Origin: Bacteroidota bacterium
GTDB lineage: Bacteria > Bacteroidota > Bacteroidia > Flavobacteriales > Flavobacteriaceae
DNA: 42,454 nt
NCBI GenBank assembly: GCA_947460615.1
Contig: CANHHG010000012.1
Coordinates: 1-42,454 of the forward strand
Reading direction: 5' to 3'
Both the position numbers and the translations under genes were made by a program. The notes below the pieces were generated by a model. The model did not search any database. It was not told where the DNA came from and was given only the letters and a program-made list of their open reading frames with translations. This document shows, in pieces, positions 26,158 through 35,440 of the stretch (position 1 is the stretch's first letter; every line of letters begins with the position of its first letter).

Positions 26158-26724
26158 TTATTCTTTAACACGTTCCATGTAAGATCCTGTAGCAGTATCA
26201 ATTTTAATTTTATCCCCTTCATTAATAAATAAAGGAACATTTACAGATGCTCCCGTTTCAACTTTCGCTGGCTTCGTTGCATTAGTAGCAGTATTACCTT
26301 TAACTCCTGGCTCTGCATATGTAACTTCTAGTACAATTGAGGATGGCATATCTACAGATAATGGCAAATCGGTTTCTGTATTAATTTGAACCATCACAAT
26401 AGTTCCCTCTTTTAATAAATCTGGAGCATCAAGTGTTTTTTTATCCAATGTGATTTGTTCGTAAGACTCAACATTCATAAAATGAAATTGATCTCCTTCA
26501 GCATATAAATATTGAAAGGAATGGGTTTCAACACGAACTTCCTCAATTTTGTGACCTGCAGAAAAAGTGTTGTCAAGTACTTTCCCATTTGACAAGCTTC
26601 TTAACTTTGTTCTTACAAATGCAGGGCCTTTCCCTGGTTTTACATGCAAGAATTCAATGATTTTATAAATATCATTATTGTATTTAATACATAATCCGTT
26701 TTTAATGTCTGATGTAGATGCCAT
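26158..26724 (-). CDS. efp: Elongation factor P
   Basis: The translation factor that relieves ribosome stalling at polyproline runs; 188 residues with the three usual beta-barrel domains. The modifiable lysine sits in HVKPGKGPAF (K32), in the loop that reaches the peptidyl-transferase centre. The end PLFINEGDKIKIDTATGSYMERVKE is the standard C-terminal domain. It lies inside the lipid A operon between lpxA (95-nt gap) and the second lpxD-like gene. The polyproline protein at 17077 is an obvious client candidate. Confidence 0.97.
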   Translation of the reverse strand: MASTSDIKNGLCIKYNNDIYKIIEFLHVKPGKGPAFVRTKLRSLSNGKVLDNTFSAGHKIEEVRVETHSFQYLYAEGDQFHFMNVESYEQITLDKKTLDAPDLLKEGTIVMVQINTETDLPLSVDMPSSIVLEVTYAEPGVKGNTATNATKPAKVETGASVNVPLFINEGDKIKIDTATGSYMERVKE

Positions 26725-26819
26725 TTTATATTTGTTTTAGTAGATAGGCTTTTAGTAATAGGCACTATCGAATTAGTTATTTATTTAAAGTAATCGTATT
26801 GATTCCTGTTTAATGCGAT

Positions 26820-27605
26820 TTAAAAATTACCTGAATATCCTTTCATAATTCCTCTTGATGAATTTCTGATAAAATCGATAATTTCATCTCTTTCCGGGGT
26901 CGCTTCCATTTCAGCTTCAATTATCCCAACCGCCTGAGTGGTATTATAATTTTTTTGATATAATATTCTGTAAATTTCTTGAATCTCTCTTATTTTTTCT
27001 GTTGTAAAACCTCTTCTTCTTAATCCTACAGAATTAATTCCAACATAAGAAAGCGGCTCTTTTGCCGCTTTAGTATAAGGAGGAACGTCTTTTCTAACTA
27101 GTGAACCACCCGAAATCATTGCATGATCACCAATATTTATAAATTGATGAATTGCAGCTAAACCACCAACTATAGCATAATTACCTACAGTAACATGACC
27201 TGCAAGTGCAACTCCATTTACAATTATGGCATTATCACCAATATGACAATCGTGAGCAATGTGAGCAGTTGCCATCACCAAACAATTATTCCCAAGGGTA
27301 GTTTGACCAGATGCAATTGTACCTCTGTTAATTGTTACACATTCACGAATTGTACAATTATCACCTATTATCGCTAAAGAATCCTCGCCACCAAATTTTA
27401 AATCTTGTGGTACCGCTGAAATAACTGCACCTGGAAAAATATTACAATTTTTACCAATTCGAGCACCCTCCATGATAGTTACATTGGATCCAATCCAAGT
27501 TCCATCTCCAATAACTACATTATTGTGAATGGTTGTAAATGGTTCAATTACTACATTTTTTGCTATTTTGGCTCCTGGATGAACGTAAGCTAATGGTTGA
27601 TTCAT
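26820..27605 (-). CDS. lpxA: Acyl-[ACP]-UDP-N-acetylglucosamine O-acyltransferase
   Basis: First step of lipid A synthesis, a 261-residue cytoplasmic trimer. Left-handed beta-helix hexapeptide repeats start at the N-terminus (HPGAKIAKNVVIEPF). The catalytic His lies in ATAHIAHDCHIG (about 121-132), and a C-terminal helical part contains GLRRRGFT. Follows lpxC/fabZ after 53 nt on the same strand. Confidence 0.97.
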   Translation of the reverse strand: MNQPLAYVHPGAKIAKNVVIEPFTTIHNNVVIGDGTWIGSNVTIMEGARIGKNCNIFPGAVISAVPQDLKFGGEDSLAIIGDNCTIRECVTINRGTIASGQTTLGNNCLVMATAHIAHDCHIGDNAIIVNGVALAGHVTVGNYAIVGGLAAIHQFINIGDHAMISGGSLVRKDVPPYTKAAKEPLSYVGINSVGLRRRGFTTEKIREIQEIYRILYQKNYNTTQAVGIIEAEMEATPERDEIIDFIRNSSRGIMKGYSGNF

Positions 27606-27658
27606 TTTTATATGTTTATATCGTTAACTGATAATTATAATATTTACTATTTTAAATA

Positions 27659-29050
27659 TTATTGTTTTTTTGCAATTTGCGCCATTAATTCTGCCTCTGC
27701 AACTAATTTTCCATTAGCATAAGCATTGGCTTGCATATGACATATTCCTCTTCTGATAGGAGTAATTAATTCACATTTAAATAGTAAAGTATCACCTGGT
27801 AAAACTTTATGTTTGAATTTAACATTATCAATTTTCATAAAATAAGTCAAATAGTTTTCAGGATCCGGAACGGTACTTAAAACTAAAATCCCTCCGGTTT
27901 GCGCCATCGCTTCAACAATTATCACTCCTGGCATTACAGGTGCTCCTGGAAAATGTCCTACGAAAAAGCTTTCATTCATAGTCACGTTTTTCATGCCTAC
28001 GATATGATTATCTGACATTTCAATTATTCTATCAAGAAATAAAAATGGAGGACGGTGAGGCAGAATATTCATTATTTTATGAATATCCATCAAAGGCTCT
28101 AAATTTAAATCATAAGCTGGGACATGATTGCGTTGCTCAATTTTAATTAATTTCGCCATTTTTTTTGCAAACTGAGTGTTCACAAAATGTCCTGGTTTAT
28201 TAGCAATAACCTTTCCCTTTATTCTAGTTCCAATTAATGCCAAGTCACCAATTACATCTAATAACTTATGTCTTGCAGCTTCATTTGGATAATGCAAAGT
28301 CAAATTATCCAATATGCCGTTTGGTTTAACGGTAATTTTATCTTTTCCAAATGCTTTCTTTAAATTCTCCATCGTAGATTCAGATATGTCTTTATCCACA
28401 TATACAATGGCATTATTCAAATCACCTCCTTTAATCAAACCATTATCCAATAAAGATTCCAATTCATGAAGAAAACTAAAGGTTCTTGATTCAGATATTT
28501 CCTTTTTAAAATCAGATATATTTTTTAATGTTGCATTTTGCGTTCCTAATACCTTGGTGCCAAAATCAACCATTGTAGTAATCTGATACTCATCGCTCGG
28601 CATTACTATAATCTCACTTCCAGTAGTTTCATCTGTAAAAGAAATGATTTCTTTAACGGTATAATAATTTCGGTAAGCTTCTTGTTCCACAATTCCGGCA
28701 TCTTCAAGTGCTTGAACAAAATATTTTGAAGAACCGTCCATAATAGGCAATTCTGACGAATCTAATTCTATGGTTACATTATCTAGATCACAACCAATTA
28801 GAGCGGCTAAAACATGCTCTGGAGTTTGAATTTTAACTCCTAATTTTTCTAAATTAGTGCCTCGTTGGGTATTTACAACATAATTTGCATCTGCTTCAAT
28901 AACTGGAGCTCCTTCTAAATCAATTCTAACAAAAGAAAAACCACTATTAATTGGAGCTGGTTTAAAAGTCATTTTTACTTCTTTACCAGTATGTAATCCA
29001 ACTCCACTCAGTGAAATTTCTTTGCTAATTGTATTTTGTTTAACCGTCAT
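27659..29050 (-). CDS. lpxC/fabZ: Fused LpxC deacetylase / FabZ dehydratase
   Basis: A 463-residue bifunctional enzyme. The N-terminal LpxC part (about 1-305) deacetylates UDP-3-O-acyl-GlcNAc. Its zinc ligands are visible as H79 in QTPEHVLAAL and the HKLLDVIGD segment. The C-terminal FabZ hotdog domain (about 320-463) has ILPHRPPFLFLDRI and GHFPGAPVMPGVIIVEAMAQTGG, with the catalytic His and Glu, and dehydrates 3-hydroxyacyl-ACP. The fusion is characteristic of Bacteroidota and couples fatty-acid and lipid A flux. It is 14 nt downstream of lpxD. Confidence 0.97.
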   Translation of the reverse strand: MTVKQNTISKEISLSGVGLHTGKEVKMTFKPAPINSGFSFVRIDLEGAPVIEADANYVVNTQRGTNLEKLGVKIQTPEHVLAALIGCDLDNVTIELDSSELPIMDGSSKYFVQALEDAGIVEQEAYRNYYTVKEIISFTDETTGSEIIVMPSDEYQITTMVDFGTKVLGTQNATLKNISDFKKEISESRTFSFLHELESLLDNGLIKGGDLNNAIVYVDKDISESTMENLKKAFGKDKITVKPNGILDNLTLHYPNEAARHKLLDVIGDLALIGTRIKGKVIANKPGHFVNTQFAKKMAKLIKIEQRNHVPAYDLNLEPLMDIHKIMNILPHRPPFLFLDRIIEMSDNHIVGMKNVTMNESFFVGHFPGAPVMPGVIIVEAMAQTGGILVLSTVPDPENYLTYFMKIDNVKFKHKVLPGDTLLFKCELITPIRRGICHMQANAYANGKLVAEAELMAQIAKKQ

Positions 29051-29064
29051 TTTTAACTTATTTA

Positions 29065-30078
29065 CTATTTATTTTTTAATTTATCTAAATCCTCTACAAT
29101 TGTAGGTAAATTTTTAAAATGAACATATGATTTATAATACTCTTTATAGGACATTGCAGGATTTCCTTGAAGTACTTCTCCATCTTTTACACTTTTTGTA
29201 ACTCCAGTTTTTCCTTGAATGCGAACGTTATTTCCAACAGTAATATGACCTGCAAATCCAACTTGTCCGCCAATCATGCAATTATTTCCAATTTTAGTAG
29301 AACCTGCAATTCCTGTTTGAGCGGCAATTACGGTGTTTTCACCAATTTCAACATTATGCCCTACTTGTATTTGGTTATCCAACTTTACTCCTTTTCTGAT
29401 AATTGTGGATCCCATTGTGGCTCTATCGATTGTTGTTCCGGCTCCAATATTAACATTATCTTCAATTATCAAATTACCAATTTGTGGTATTTTACTAAAT
29501 GTACCATCTGGATTGGGTGCAAAACCAAAACCATCAGCACCTAAAACTGCTCCAGAGTGAACGGATACATTATTTCCAATTTCAGTTTCTGAAAAAACTT
29601 TTGCGCCAGCAAAAATAGTAACATTATCCCCAATCACAACATTATCACCAATAAAACAATTCGGATGTATTTTAACATTATCACCCATAATTACATTGGT
29701 ACCTATGTAAGCAAAACTTCCCAAATAAAAATTTTCACCATACTTCACATTATCGGAAAGTACTGATGGTTGTTCAATACCCACTTTATTGGATTTTGAT
29801 TGGTGGTAAAATTCTAGTAATTTAGAAAATGAAAGATAGGCATCTTCTACTTTAATTAAAGTTGATGAAATTTCACCTTCAGGTATAAAGGTTTTATTTA
29901 CAATCGTTATTGTAGCCTTAGTAGTATATATGAAGTTGTTGTATTTTTTATTGGATAAAAAAGTCAATGATCCTTCAGTTCCTTCTTCAATTTTTGACAA
30001 CTTAGAAACTTCAGCGTTAGGATTTCCAACCACTTCTCCATCTAAAATCCCCGCTATTTGCTCTGCTGTAAATTTCAT
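29065..30078 (-). CDS. lpxD: UDP-3-O-(3-hydroxyacyl)glucosamine N-acyltransferase
   Basis: Third acylation step of lipid A; 337 residues. N-terminal uridine-binding domain (about 1-100), hexapeptide beta-helix with [10 protein letters not shown] (about 180-189), catalytic-type His in [10 protein letters not shown] (about 237-246) and a C-terminal helix. First gene of the operon lpxD-lpxC/fabZ-lpxA-efp-lpxD2-NTF2-like. A TATTTTTG box about 94 nt upstream implies a long leader. Confidence 0.95.
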   Translation of the reverse strand: MKFTAEQIAGILDGEVVGNPNAEVSKLSKIEEGTEGSLTFLSNKKYNNFIYTTKATITIVNKTFIPEGEISSTLIKVEDAYLSFSKLLEFYHQSKSNKVGIEQPSVLSDNVKYGENFYLGSFAYIGTNVIMGDNVKIHPNCFIGDNVVIGDNVTIFAGAKVFSETEIGNNVSVHSGAVLGADGFGFAPNPDGTFSKIPQIGNLIIEDNVNIGAGTTIDRATMGSTIIRKGVKLDNQIQVGHNVEIGENTVIAAQTGIAGSTKIGNNCMIGGQVGFAGHITVGNNVRIQGKTGVTKSVKDGEVLQGNPAMSYKEYYKSYVHFKNLPTIVEDLDKLKNK

Positions 30079-30171
30079 CTTTTTCGAATTAATTATTAAT
30101 TTGGTTTAGATAAAATTGAATATTTGAAGCTGTCTTGATCATTATTTATTAGTTGGTATTTTAAAACTTTA

Positions 30172-30179
30172 CAAAAATA
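30172..30179 (-). promoter_or_regulatory. -7 promoter element for the lipid A/efp operon
   Basis: TATTTTTG on the minus strand, 94 nt before lpxD. No -33 TTG at standard spacing. Confidence 0.5.
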
Positions 30180-30200
30180 TAAAAAAATAGTAATTATTAA

Positions 30201-31436
30201 TTAACTTTCTTTAAGTTGTTTAGGGTAACACAGATAATATTTTGTAACCTCTTTTGATATTGATTTTAAATTAAGTTGATCAGAAGCCTCTACAACATCT
30301 TCAATTGTATTGTCTTTTTTAAGAATTCTAATCGGCTCTGCTTGAACACTATAAGCCTGATTTTTAATTTTTCCCTTAAAAATAAAATAATTTGAATCTT
30401 GAATTGAAATTTGATTGTCCTTTGAAAATTTAGACTGAAGAGATTCCAAATCGACTTTAGAAAACTTTTCATTTTTTAATTTAATTTTCAATAAGTCTCT
30501 GTTAATTATCATTTTACTCAAATTGCTCAAAATAAAATCATCATTGTTTACCCATGCTTTTAGTGCACTAATAATATCAAAATCATCTAAATTCGCAAAC
30601 TTGTCTAGGGTATTGCTATCAAATGAAGCTAAATCAATTTTGTTATTCATAAAATATTGCAAAGGCTCACTGCAATTCAACACCATTCCCTTTTGAGTTA
30701 ATTCTTTAGCTCTTTTTAAAACTTTTGTCAAAATTAATTCCGCAACTAAACTTGTTTTATGGAAATAGACTTGCCAATACATTAATCTCCTTGCCATTAA
30801 GAATTTTTCTACCGAATAGATGCCTTTTTCCTCAATAACCAATTGATCATTTACTACTGTCATCATTTGTATTAATCGATCAGAACTGATATTTCCTTCC
30901 GCTACACCCGAATAAAAACTATCTCTTTTTAAATAATCCATTCGATCCATGTCAAGCTGACTAGAAATCAATTGAAGCATGAATTTTCGTTGGTAATCTC
31001 CTTTAAATATTTGAATCGCTAAACTTAATTTACCGTCAAATTCATCATTCAAATTCTTCATGAATAACAAGGAAATAGCTTCATGATTAACATCTTCAAC
31101 GATACTGTGTTCCATTGCATGTGAAAATGGACCGTGACCAATATCATGTAATAAAATAGCAACTAGTAAAGCGTTTTCTTCTTCTTCTGAAATAGAAACT
31201 CCTTTAAAACGAAGGACCTCAATGGCTTTCTGCATAATGTGCATACAACCTAAAGCATGGTGAAAACGAGTATGATGTGCGCCAGGGTATACTAAATAAG
31301 ATAAACCCATTTGCGAAATTCTACGCAAACGTTGAAAATAAGGATGTTGAATTAAATCGTAAATAAATGGATTTGGGATAGAAATAAACCCATAAATTGG
31401 ATCGTTTAAAATTTTTAATTTATTGATTTGATTCAC
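30201..31436 (-). CDS. HD-domain phosphohydrolase (SAMHD1/dGTPase-like)
   Basis: A 411-residue HD-superfamily metal-dependent phosphohydrolase. N-terminal motif HHTRFHHALG (54-63), metal site LLHDIGHGPFSHAMEH (95-110), then SSQLDMDRMDYLKRDSF with the late Asp. The family hydrolyses dNTPs or related phosphoesters, and the substrate here is not known. The start codon is GTG: the encoded VNQINKLKILNDPIYGFI matches the usual family opening. A TATATTTG box lies 22 nt upstream. It precedes lpxD on the same strand but is separated by a promoter. Confidence 0.87.
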   Translation of the reverse strand: MNQINKLKILNDPIYGFISIPNPFIYDLIQHPYFQRLRRISQMGLSYLVYPGAHHTRFHHALGCMHIMQKAIEVLRFKGVSISEEEENALLVAILLHDIGHGPFSHAMEHSIVEDVNHEAISLLFMKNLNDEFDGKLSLAIQIFKGDYQRKFMLQLISSQLDMDRMDYLKRDSFYSGVAEGNISSDRLIQMMTVVNDQLVIEEKGIYSVEKFLMARRLMYWQVYFHKTSLVAELILTKVLKRAKELTQKGMVLNCSEPLQYFMNNKIDLASFDSNTLDKFANLDDFDIISALKAWVNNDDFILSNLSKMIINRDLLKIKLKNEKFSKVDLESLQSKFSKDNQISIQDSNYFIFKGKIKNQAYSVQAEPIRILKKDNTIEDVVEASDQLNLKSISKEVTKYYLCYPKQLKES

Positions 31437-31458
31437 TTCCGATTGGGTTTTTGTTATG

Positions 31459-31466
31459 CAAATATA
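31459..31466 (-). promoter_or_regulatory. -7 promoter element for the HD-domain gene
   Basis: TATATTTG on the minus strand, 22 nt before the GTG start, supporting that start. Confidence 0.5.
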
Positions 31467-31500
31467 AACAATTATCGCTTTTTTTGAATTGTAATTTTAA

Positions 31501-31530
31501 CAAAAAAAAGACCGTACAAATTACGGTCTT
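31501..31530 (-). terminator. Terminator of the M13 peptidase gene
   Basis: Nine-bp perfect stem AAGACCGTA/TACGGTCTT with a five-base loop. On the minus strand it is followed by a T run. Located 18 nt after the stop. Confidence 0.88.
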
Positions 31531-31547
31531 AATTAATGTTAAATCTC

Positions 31548-33575
31548 TTACCAAATTACGACTCTAAGAGAATCAGGTTGGTACATTTTGTTTTTTGGTT
31601 TTACATTAAAAGCTTTGTAAAATTCTGGTATGTTACTCAACGGACCGTTAATTCTAAACTGTGCAGGAGCATGAACATCGGTCATAATTTGTGATGCCAA
31701 GGCTTCGTCTTTAATGTTAACCATCCAGGCGTAGCCGTAAGCTAGGAAAAAGCGTTGGTCAGGAGTCAAATTACTAATCTTCTCTTTGTTTTTATATTGT
31801 GCTGTTTTCTTAAAAGCTTCGTAACCCATCACTACACCACCTAAATCGGCAATATTTTCTCCTTGCGTAGCCTCACCGTTAATGTGTTTGTTTCCTAAAA
31901 CAGTATATTTATTAAATTGAGAAACAATCAGTTTTGTTTTTGCTTGGAATTTTTTCAAATCTTCCGGGGTCCACCAATTGTTTAAATTACCATTTTCGTC
32001 ATATTGACTTCCTTGATCATCAAAACCATGAGTTATTTCGTGTCCAAAAGTAGAACCACCAATTATTCCGTATAAAATGGCATCGTCTGGCATTCTACCT
32101 TCATAACCAGGGACAATAATATTACATGCCGGCACTACAATTTCGTTATTACTTGGATTATAATAGGCATTGTAAGTTTGAGGCTGCATGCTCCATTCGG
32201 TTCTATCAACTGGTTTGCCATATTTATTTATCATGTCTTTATACCCCCATATATTTGCTTGTATTACATTTCCGCAATACGATTTTCTGTCAATTTTCAT
32301 AGAGCTCATGTCTTTCCATTTATCTGGATAACCCACTTTCATTACAATTTTACTCAGTTTATTAAGAGCTTTTACCTTGGTTGCTTCGCTCATCCAATCT
32401 AGCTTTTTGATATGATCAGCATATACATCACGGATGTTATTTCCAATTTCTAATAGTTTTTCTTTGGACCCTTTTGGTAAATATTCTGCAACATACACCT
32501 GCCCAATTAATTCCCCAAGATAATTATCTGTTTGACCCACTACTCTCTTCCATCTTGGTTTTTGCTTAGAAACACCATTCATTACAGTGGAATAAAATTT
32601 GAAATTTTGTTTTTCAATAGTGCTATTTAAGTAAGGAGCATATGAATTTACTAAATCCCATTTTAAATAAGTTTTCCAATCTTCTAAAGTATAGCTTTTT
32701 ACAAAAGTGTTTAACGCTCTGTAGAATTCAGGTTGACCCACAATTACGGAATCAGCTTTAGCAACACCTAGTACTGGAAAAATTGAATTCCAATTAATAT
32801 TTGAGGTAATTTTACCTAAACTAGCCACAGTCATTTTGTTATAGTTTTTAATAGGATCTCTTAAGTCTTCTAATTTTCTAGACGCTTTTGCTAAATCGGT
32901 TTCCAATTTCATGATAGAAGTTGCGCCAGCTTGATTTTGCCCCATTAATTTCAACATTGCTTGAAGATGTTTAACATACTCCGCTCTTATTTTAACGGTT
33001 TGTTCATCTGTATTGAAATAGTAATCACGATTGCCAAGTCCTAGTCCGCCTTGACCAAGAAATAGAGCATATTTTGTACTGATTTTATCATCCTGACCTA
33101 AGTAAAATGAAAATGCAGGGCTTGCGCCAATAGTATGAAGATGTGCAATTGAGGTGACTAATGATGGGATATCTTTAATTGCGTCAATTTTAACAAACTC
33201 CGATTTTAAAGGTGATATTCCTGCTTTATTGATGGCAATTGAATCCATTCCAGAAGCATAGAAATCTCCTATTTTTTGTTTGTTACTTCCAAATTCGGCA
33301 GATTCGTCTTGAGCAGATTTTTCACAAATTTGCCTGATTTGGTTATTGATAGTATCGGCAATGGTTCGGAAAATTCCATTACTTTGTTCCGTTGATGGAA
33401 TTGGATTTTTTTTAAACCAACCGCCATTGGCATATTTAAAAAAGTCATCAGCAGGGTTTACCAATGTATCCCGATTAGTAACCAATGGATCCGACAATTC
33501 AACTTCTTTTTTATTACAGCTAATAAAATTAATTCCTGCTAAAACAAGTATTAATAACAATCTTGATTTTTTCAT
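31548..33575 (-). CDS. M13 (neprilysin/PepO) family metallopeptidase lipoprotein
   Basis: A 675-residue zinc endopeptidase. A lipoprotein signal with the lipobox ending at Cys20 (INFISCNKK) anchors it to the envelope. The family features are NAYYNPSNNEIVVP, the zinc motif GHEITHGFDDQG (HExxH near residue 515), the third ligand in GENIADLGG and the C-terminal VVIW. It probably degrades peptides in the periplasm or at the surface. Monocistronic, with a TAAATTTG promoter box 29 nt upstream and its own terminator. Confidence 0.95.
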   Translation of the reverse strand: MKKSRLLLILVLAGINFISCNKKEVELSDPLVTNRDTLVNPADDFFKYANGGWFKKNPIPSTEQSNGIFRTIADTINNQIRQICEKSAQDESAEFGSNKQKIGDFYASGMDSIAINKAGISPLKSEFVKIDAIKDIPSLVTSIAHLHTIGASPAFSFYLGQDDKISTKYALFLGQGGLGLGNRDYYFNTDEQTVKIRAEYVKHLQAMLKLMGQNQAGATSIMKLETDLAKASRKLEDLRDPIKNYNKMTVASLGKITSNINWNSIFPVLGVAKADSVIVGQPEFYRALNTFVKSYTLEDWKTYLKWDLVNSYAPYLNSTIEKQNFKFYSTVMNGVSKQKPRWKRVVGQTDNYLGELIGQVYVAEYLPKGSKEKLLEIGNNIRDVYADHIKKLDWMSEATKVKALNKLSKIVMKVGYPDKWKDMSSMKIDRKSYCGNVIQANIWGYKDMINKYGKPVDRTEWSMQPQTYNAYYNPSNNEIVVPACNIIVPGYEGRMPDDAILYGIIGGSTFGHEITHGFDDQGSQYDENGNLNNWWTPEDLKKFQAKTKLIVSQFNKYTVLGNKHINGEATQGENIADLGGVVMGYEAFKKTAQYKNKEKISNLTPDQRFFLAYGYAWMVNIKDEALASQIMTDVHAPAQFRINGPLSNIPEFYKAFNVKPKNKMYQPDSLRVVIW

Positions 33576-33604
33576 AATGCTAAGTATTTAGTTTTTTGGA
33601 CCTT

Positions 33605-33612
33605 CAAATTTA
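33605..33612 (-). promoter_or_regulatory. -7 promoter element for the M13 peptidase
   Basis: TAAATTTG on the minus strand, 29 nt before the start codon. Confidence 0.5.
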
Positions 33613-33702
33613 GAGATTAAAATTGATTTGCACTAAATAATAATTGACATTAGAATTACCAAACGACAATATTTGAATAATCATTTTGAATAATTCAAAT
33701 TG

Positions 33703-33774
33703 TTTATAGCCCTGATTAAAGTGAACTCCCTCACTTTTTAGTGAGGAGTGGAACGGAAAGCAGGAAAAAGCTCC
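33703..33774 (+). repeat. 72-nt dispersed structured element, copy 2 (porX leader)
   Basis: Begins TTTATAGCCCTGAT (identical in copy 1 at 16067-16138) and ends GCAGGAAAAAGCTCC. AGC and CCTG at the 5' end pair with GCT and CAGG at the 3' end. The inner hairpin is ACTCC-C-TCAC / GTGAGGAGT with a bulged C and a loop of six T/A. The element lies 92 nt before porX in the sense direction and is followed by A-rich sequence, not a T run, so it is not a simple terminator for this strand. Confidence 0.75.
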
Positions 33775-33866
33775 AAAAAAATTACAATAATTTTAAGAAG
33801 TTAGCGTTGAAAAAGTGTTAATTTGCTGCATTATTTTAAATAGATAATTGAACTAAAAAAAGAGAG

Positions 33867-35420
33867 ATGGATAAGATCAAAATACTTTGGGTTGATGATG
33901 AAATTGAATTATTAAAACCACATATTTTATTTTTAGAAATGAAGAATTACCATGTTACAAGTTGTAACAATGGTCGTGATGCTATCGAAATATTTGAAGA
34001 AGGCGATTTTGATATTGTTTTTTTAGATGAAAACATGCCTGGAATGAGCGGTTTGGAAACCTTATCGGAAATGAAAGAGAAAAAGTCTGCAATCCCAATG
34101 ATTATGATCACTAAAAGTGAGGAAGAATACATTATGGAGGAAGCAATTGGGTCGAAGATTGCCGATTATTTGATTAAGCCCGTTAATCCAAATCAGATAT
34201 TGTTGAGTTTGAAAAAGAATTTGGATCATTCGAGATTAATATCTCAAAAAACTACGATGGATTATCAAAAGGAATTTAGAAAAATTGCGATGGATATGGC
34301 AATGGTAAATTCACATGAGGACTGGATTGAGTTATATAAAAAATTGATTTTTTGGGAATTAGAGTTAGAAGACATCAATGATCACGGTATGATTGAGATT
34401 TTGGAATCTCAAAAAGTAGAAGCTAATTCGCAGTTTGGTAAGTTTATAGAACGAAATTATGAAGATTGGTATGAACCAAAAGCTGATAAACCAATATTAT
34501 CTCACAACCTCTTTCGAGAATTAGTGGTTCCGGAAATCACTAAAAAAGATAAGCCTATTTTGTTTGTGGTGATAGATAATTTGCGTTACGACCAATGGAA
34601 AGTCTTTGAAAGTGTAGTAAATAACCATTATAAATTAGAGAAAGAAGTTCCCTATTATGCTATTTTACCTACCGCAACACAATACGCTAGAAATGCTATT
34701 TTTTCAGGATTAACACCTTTAGAAATGGAAAAACAATTTCCACAATATTGGAAAAACGATCCTGATGAAGGGGGAAAAAACCTATATGAAGCGGAATTTT
34801 TAACGGCACATTTAAAACGTTTGGGTTTAAATATCAAACAAGATTACTTTAAGATTACCAATTTAGCTTCGGGAAAAAAATTGGTTGATAGCTTTAAAAC
34901 TTTTAAGAATAATGACTTGGTAACAGTAGTCTATAATTTTGTGGACATGCTTTCACATGCAAAAACTGAAATGGATGTAGTTAAAGAATTGGCTTCAGAT
35001 GACAAAGCATATCGATCGTTGACATTGAGTTGGTTTAAGAATTCTCCCTTATTGGAAATTATTCAACAAGCTCAAAAATTAGGTTTCAAATTAATAATAA
35101 CAACCGATCACGGAACGATTAATGTAAAAAATCCATCGAAAGTGATTGGAGATAAAAATACCAGTTTAAATCTAAGGTATAAAACGGGTCGAAGTTTATC
35201 TTACGAAGACAAGGATGTATACGCTGTTAAAGATCCAAGAAAGGTAGGATTACCAACAATAAACATGAGTAGTTCTTATATTTTTGCAAAGAATGATAAT
35301 TTCTTAGCTTATGTAAATAATTACAATCATTATGTAAGTTACTATAGAAATACCTATCAGCATGGTGGAATTTCATTGGAAGAAATGATAATTCCGTTTT
35401 TGGTAATGAATCCTAAATAA
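33867..35420 (+). CDS. porX: PorX, T9SS response regulator with PglZ domain
   Basis: A 517-residue two-component regulator of type IX secretion. The receiver domain (1-122) has the phosphorylated D54 in VFLDENMPG, acidic residues DD (10-11) and KP near 104. A linker leads to a PglZ/alkaline-phosphatase-fold domain (about 150-517) with VVIDNLRYDQW, FVDMLSH and TTDHGTI metal-site motifs. PorX pairs with the kinase PorY and is needed for T9SS function. The partner is not in the window. The two T9SS cargos here (19581, 21950) would depend on this pathway. Preceded by copy 2 of the 72-nt element. Confidence 0.93.
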   Translation: MDKIKILWVDDEIELLKPHILFLEMKNYHVTSCNNGRDAIEIFEEGDFDIVFLDENMPGMSGLETLSEMKEKKSAIPMIMITKSEEEYIMEEAIGSKIADYLIKPVNPNQILLSLKKNLDHSRLISQKTTMDYQKEFRKIAMDMAMVNSHEDWIELYKKLIFWELELEDINDHGMIEILESQKVEANSQFGKFIERNYEDWYEPKADKPILSHNLFRELVVPEITKKDKPILFVVIDNLRYDQWKVFESVVNNHYKLEKEVPYYAILPTATQYARNAIFSGLTPLEMEKQFPQYWKNDPDEGGKNLYEAEFLTAHLKRLGLNIKQDYFKITNLASGKKLVDSFKTFKNNDLVTVVYNFVDMLSHAKTEMDVVKELASDDKAYRSLTLSWFKNSPLLEIIQQAQKLGFKLIITTDHGTINVKNPSKVIGDKNTSLNLRYKTGRSLSYEDKDVYAVKDPRKVGLPTINMSSSYIFAKNDNFLAYVNNYNHYVSYYRNTYQHGGISLEEMIIPFLVMNPK

Positions 35421-35440
35421 TAATTGATAAAATAAATAAA

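Noticed and set aside
29167..29560. A 125-residue plus-strand frame and a 75-residue one within lpxD
   Set aside because: They are antisense to hexapeptide-repeat coding sequence, which leaves several frames open; the peptides show no sensible domain.
25203..30078. Regularly spaced similar segments in the lpxA/lpxD genes as a possible CRISPR or DNA repeat
   Set aside because: They reflect 18-bp hexapeptide codon repeats of the beta-helix, vary in sequence, and lie in coding frames.
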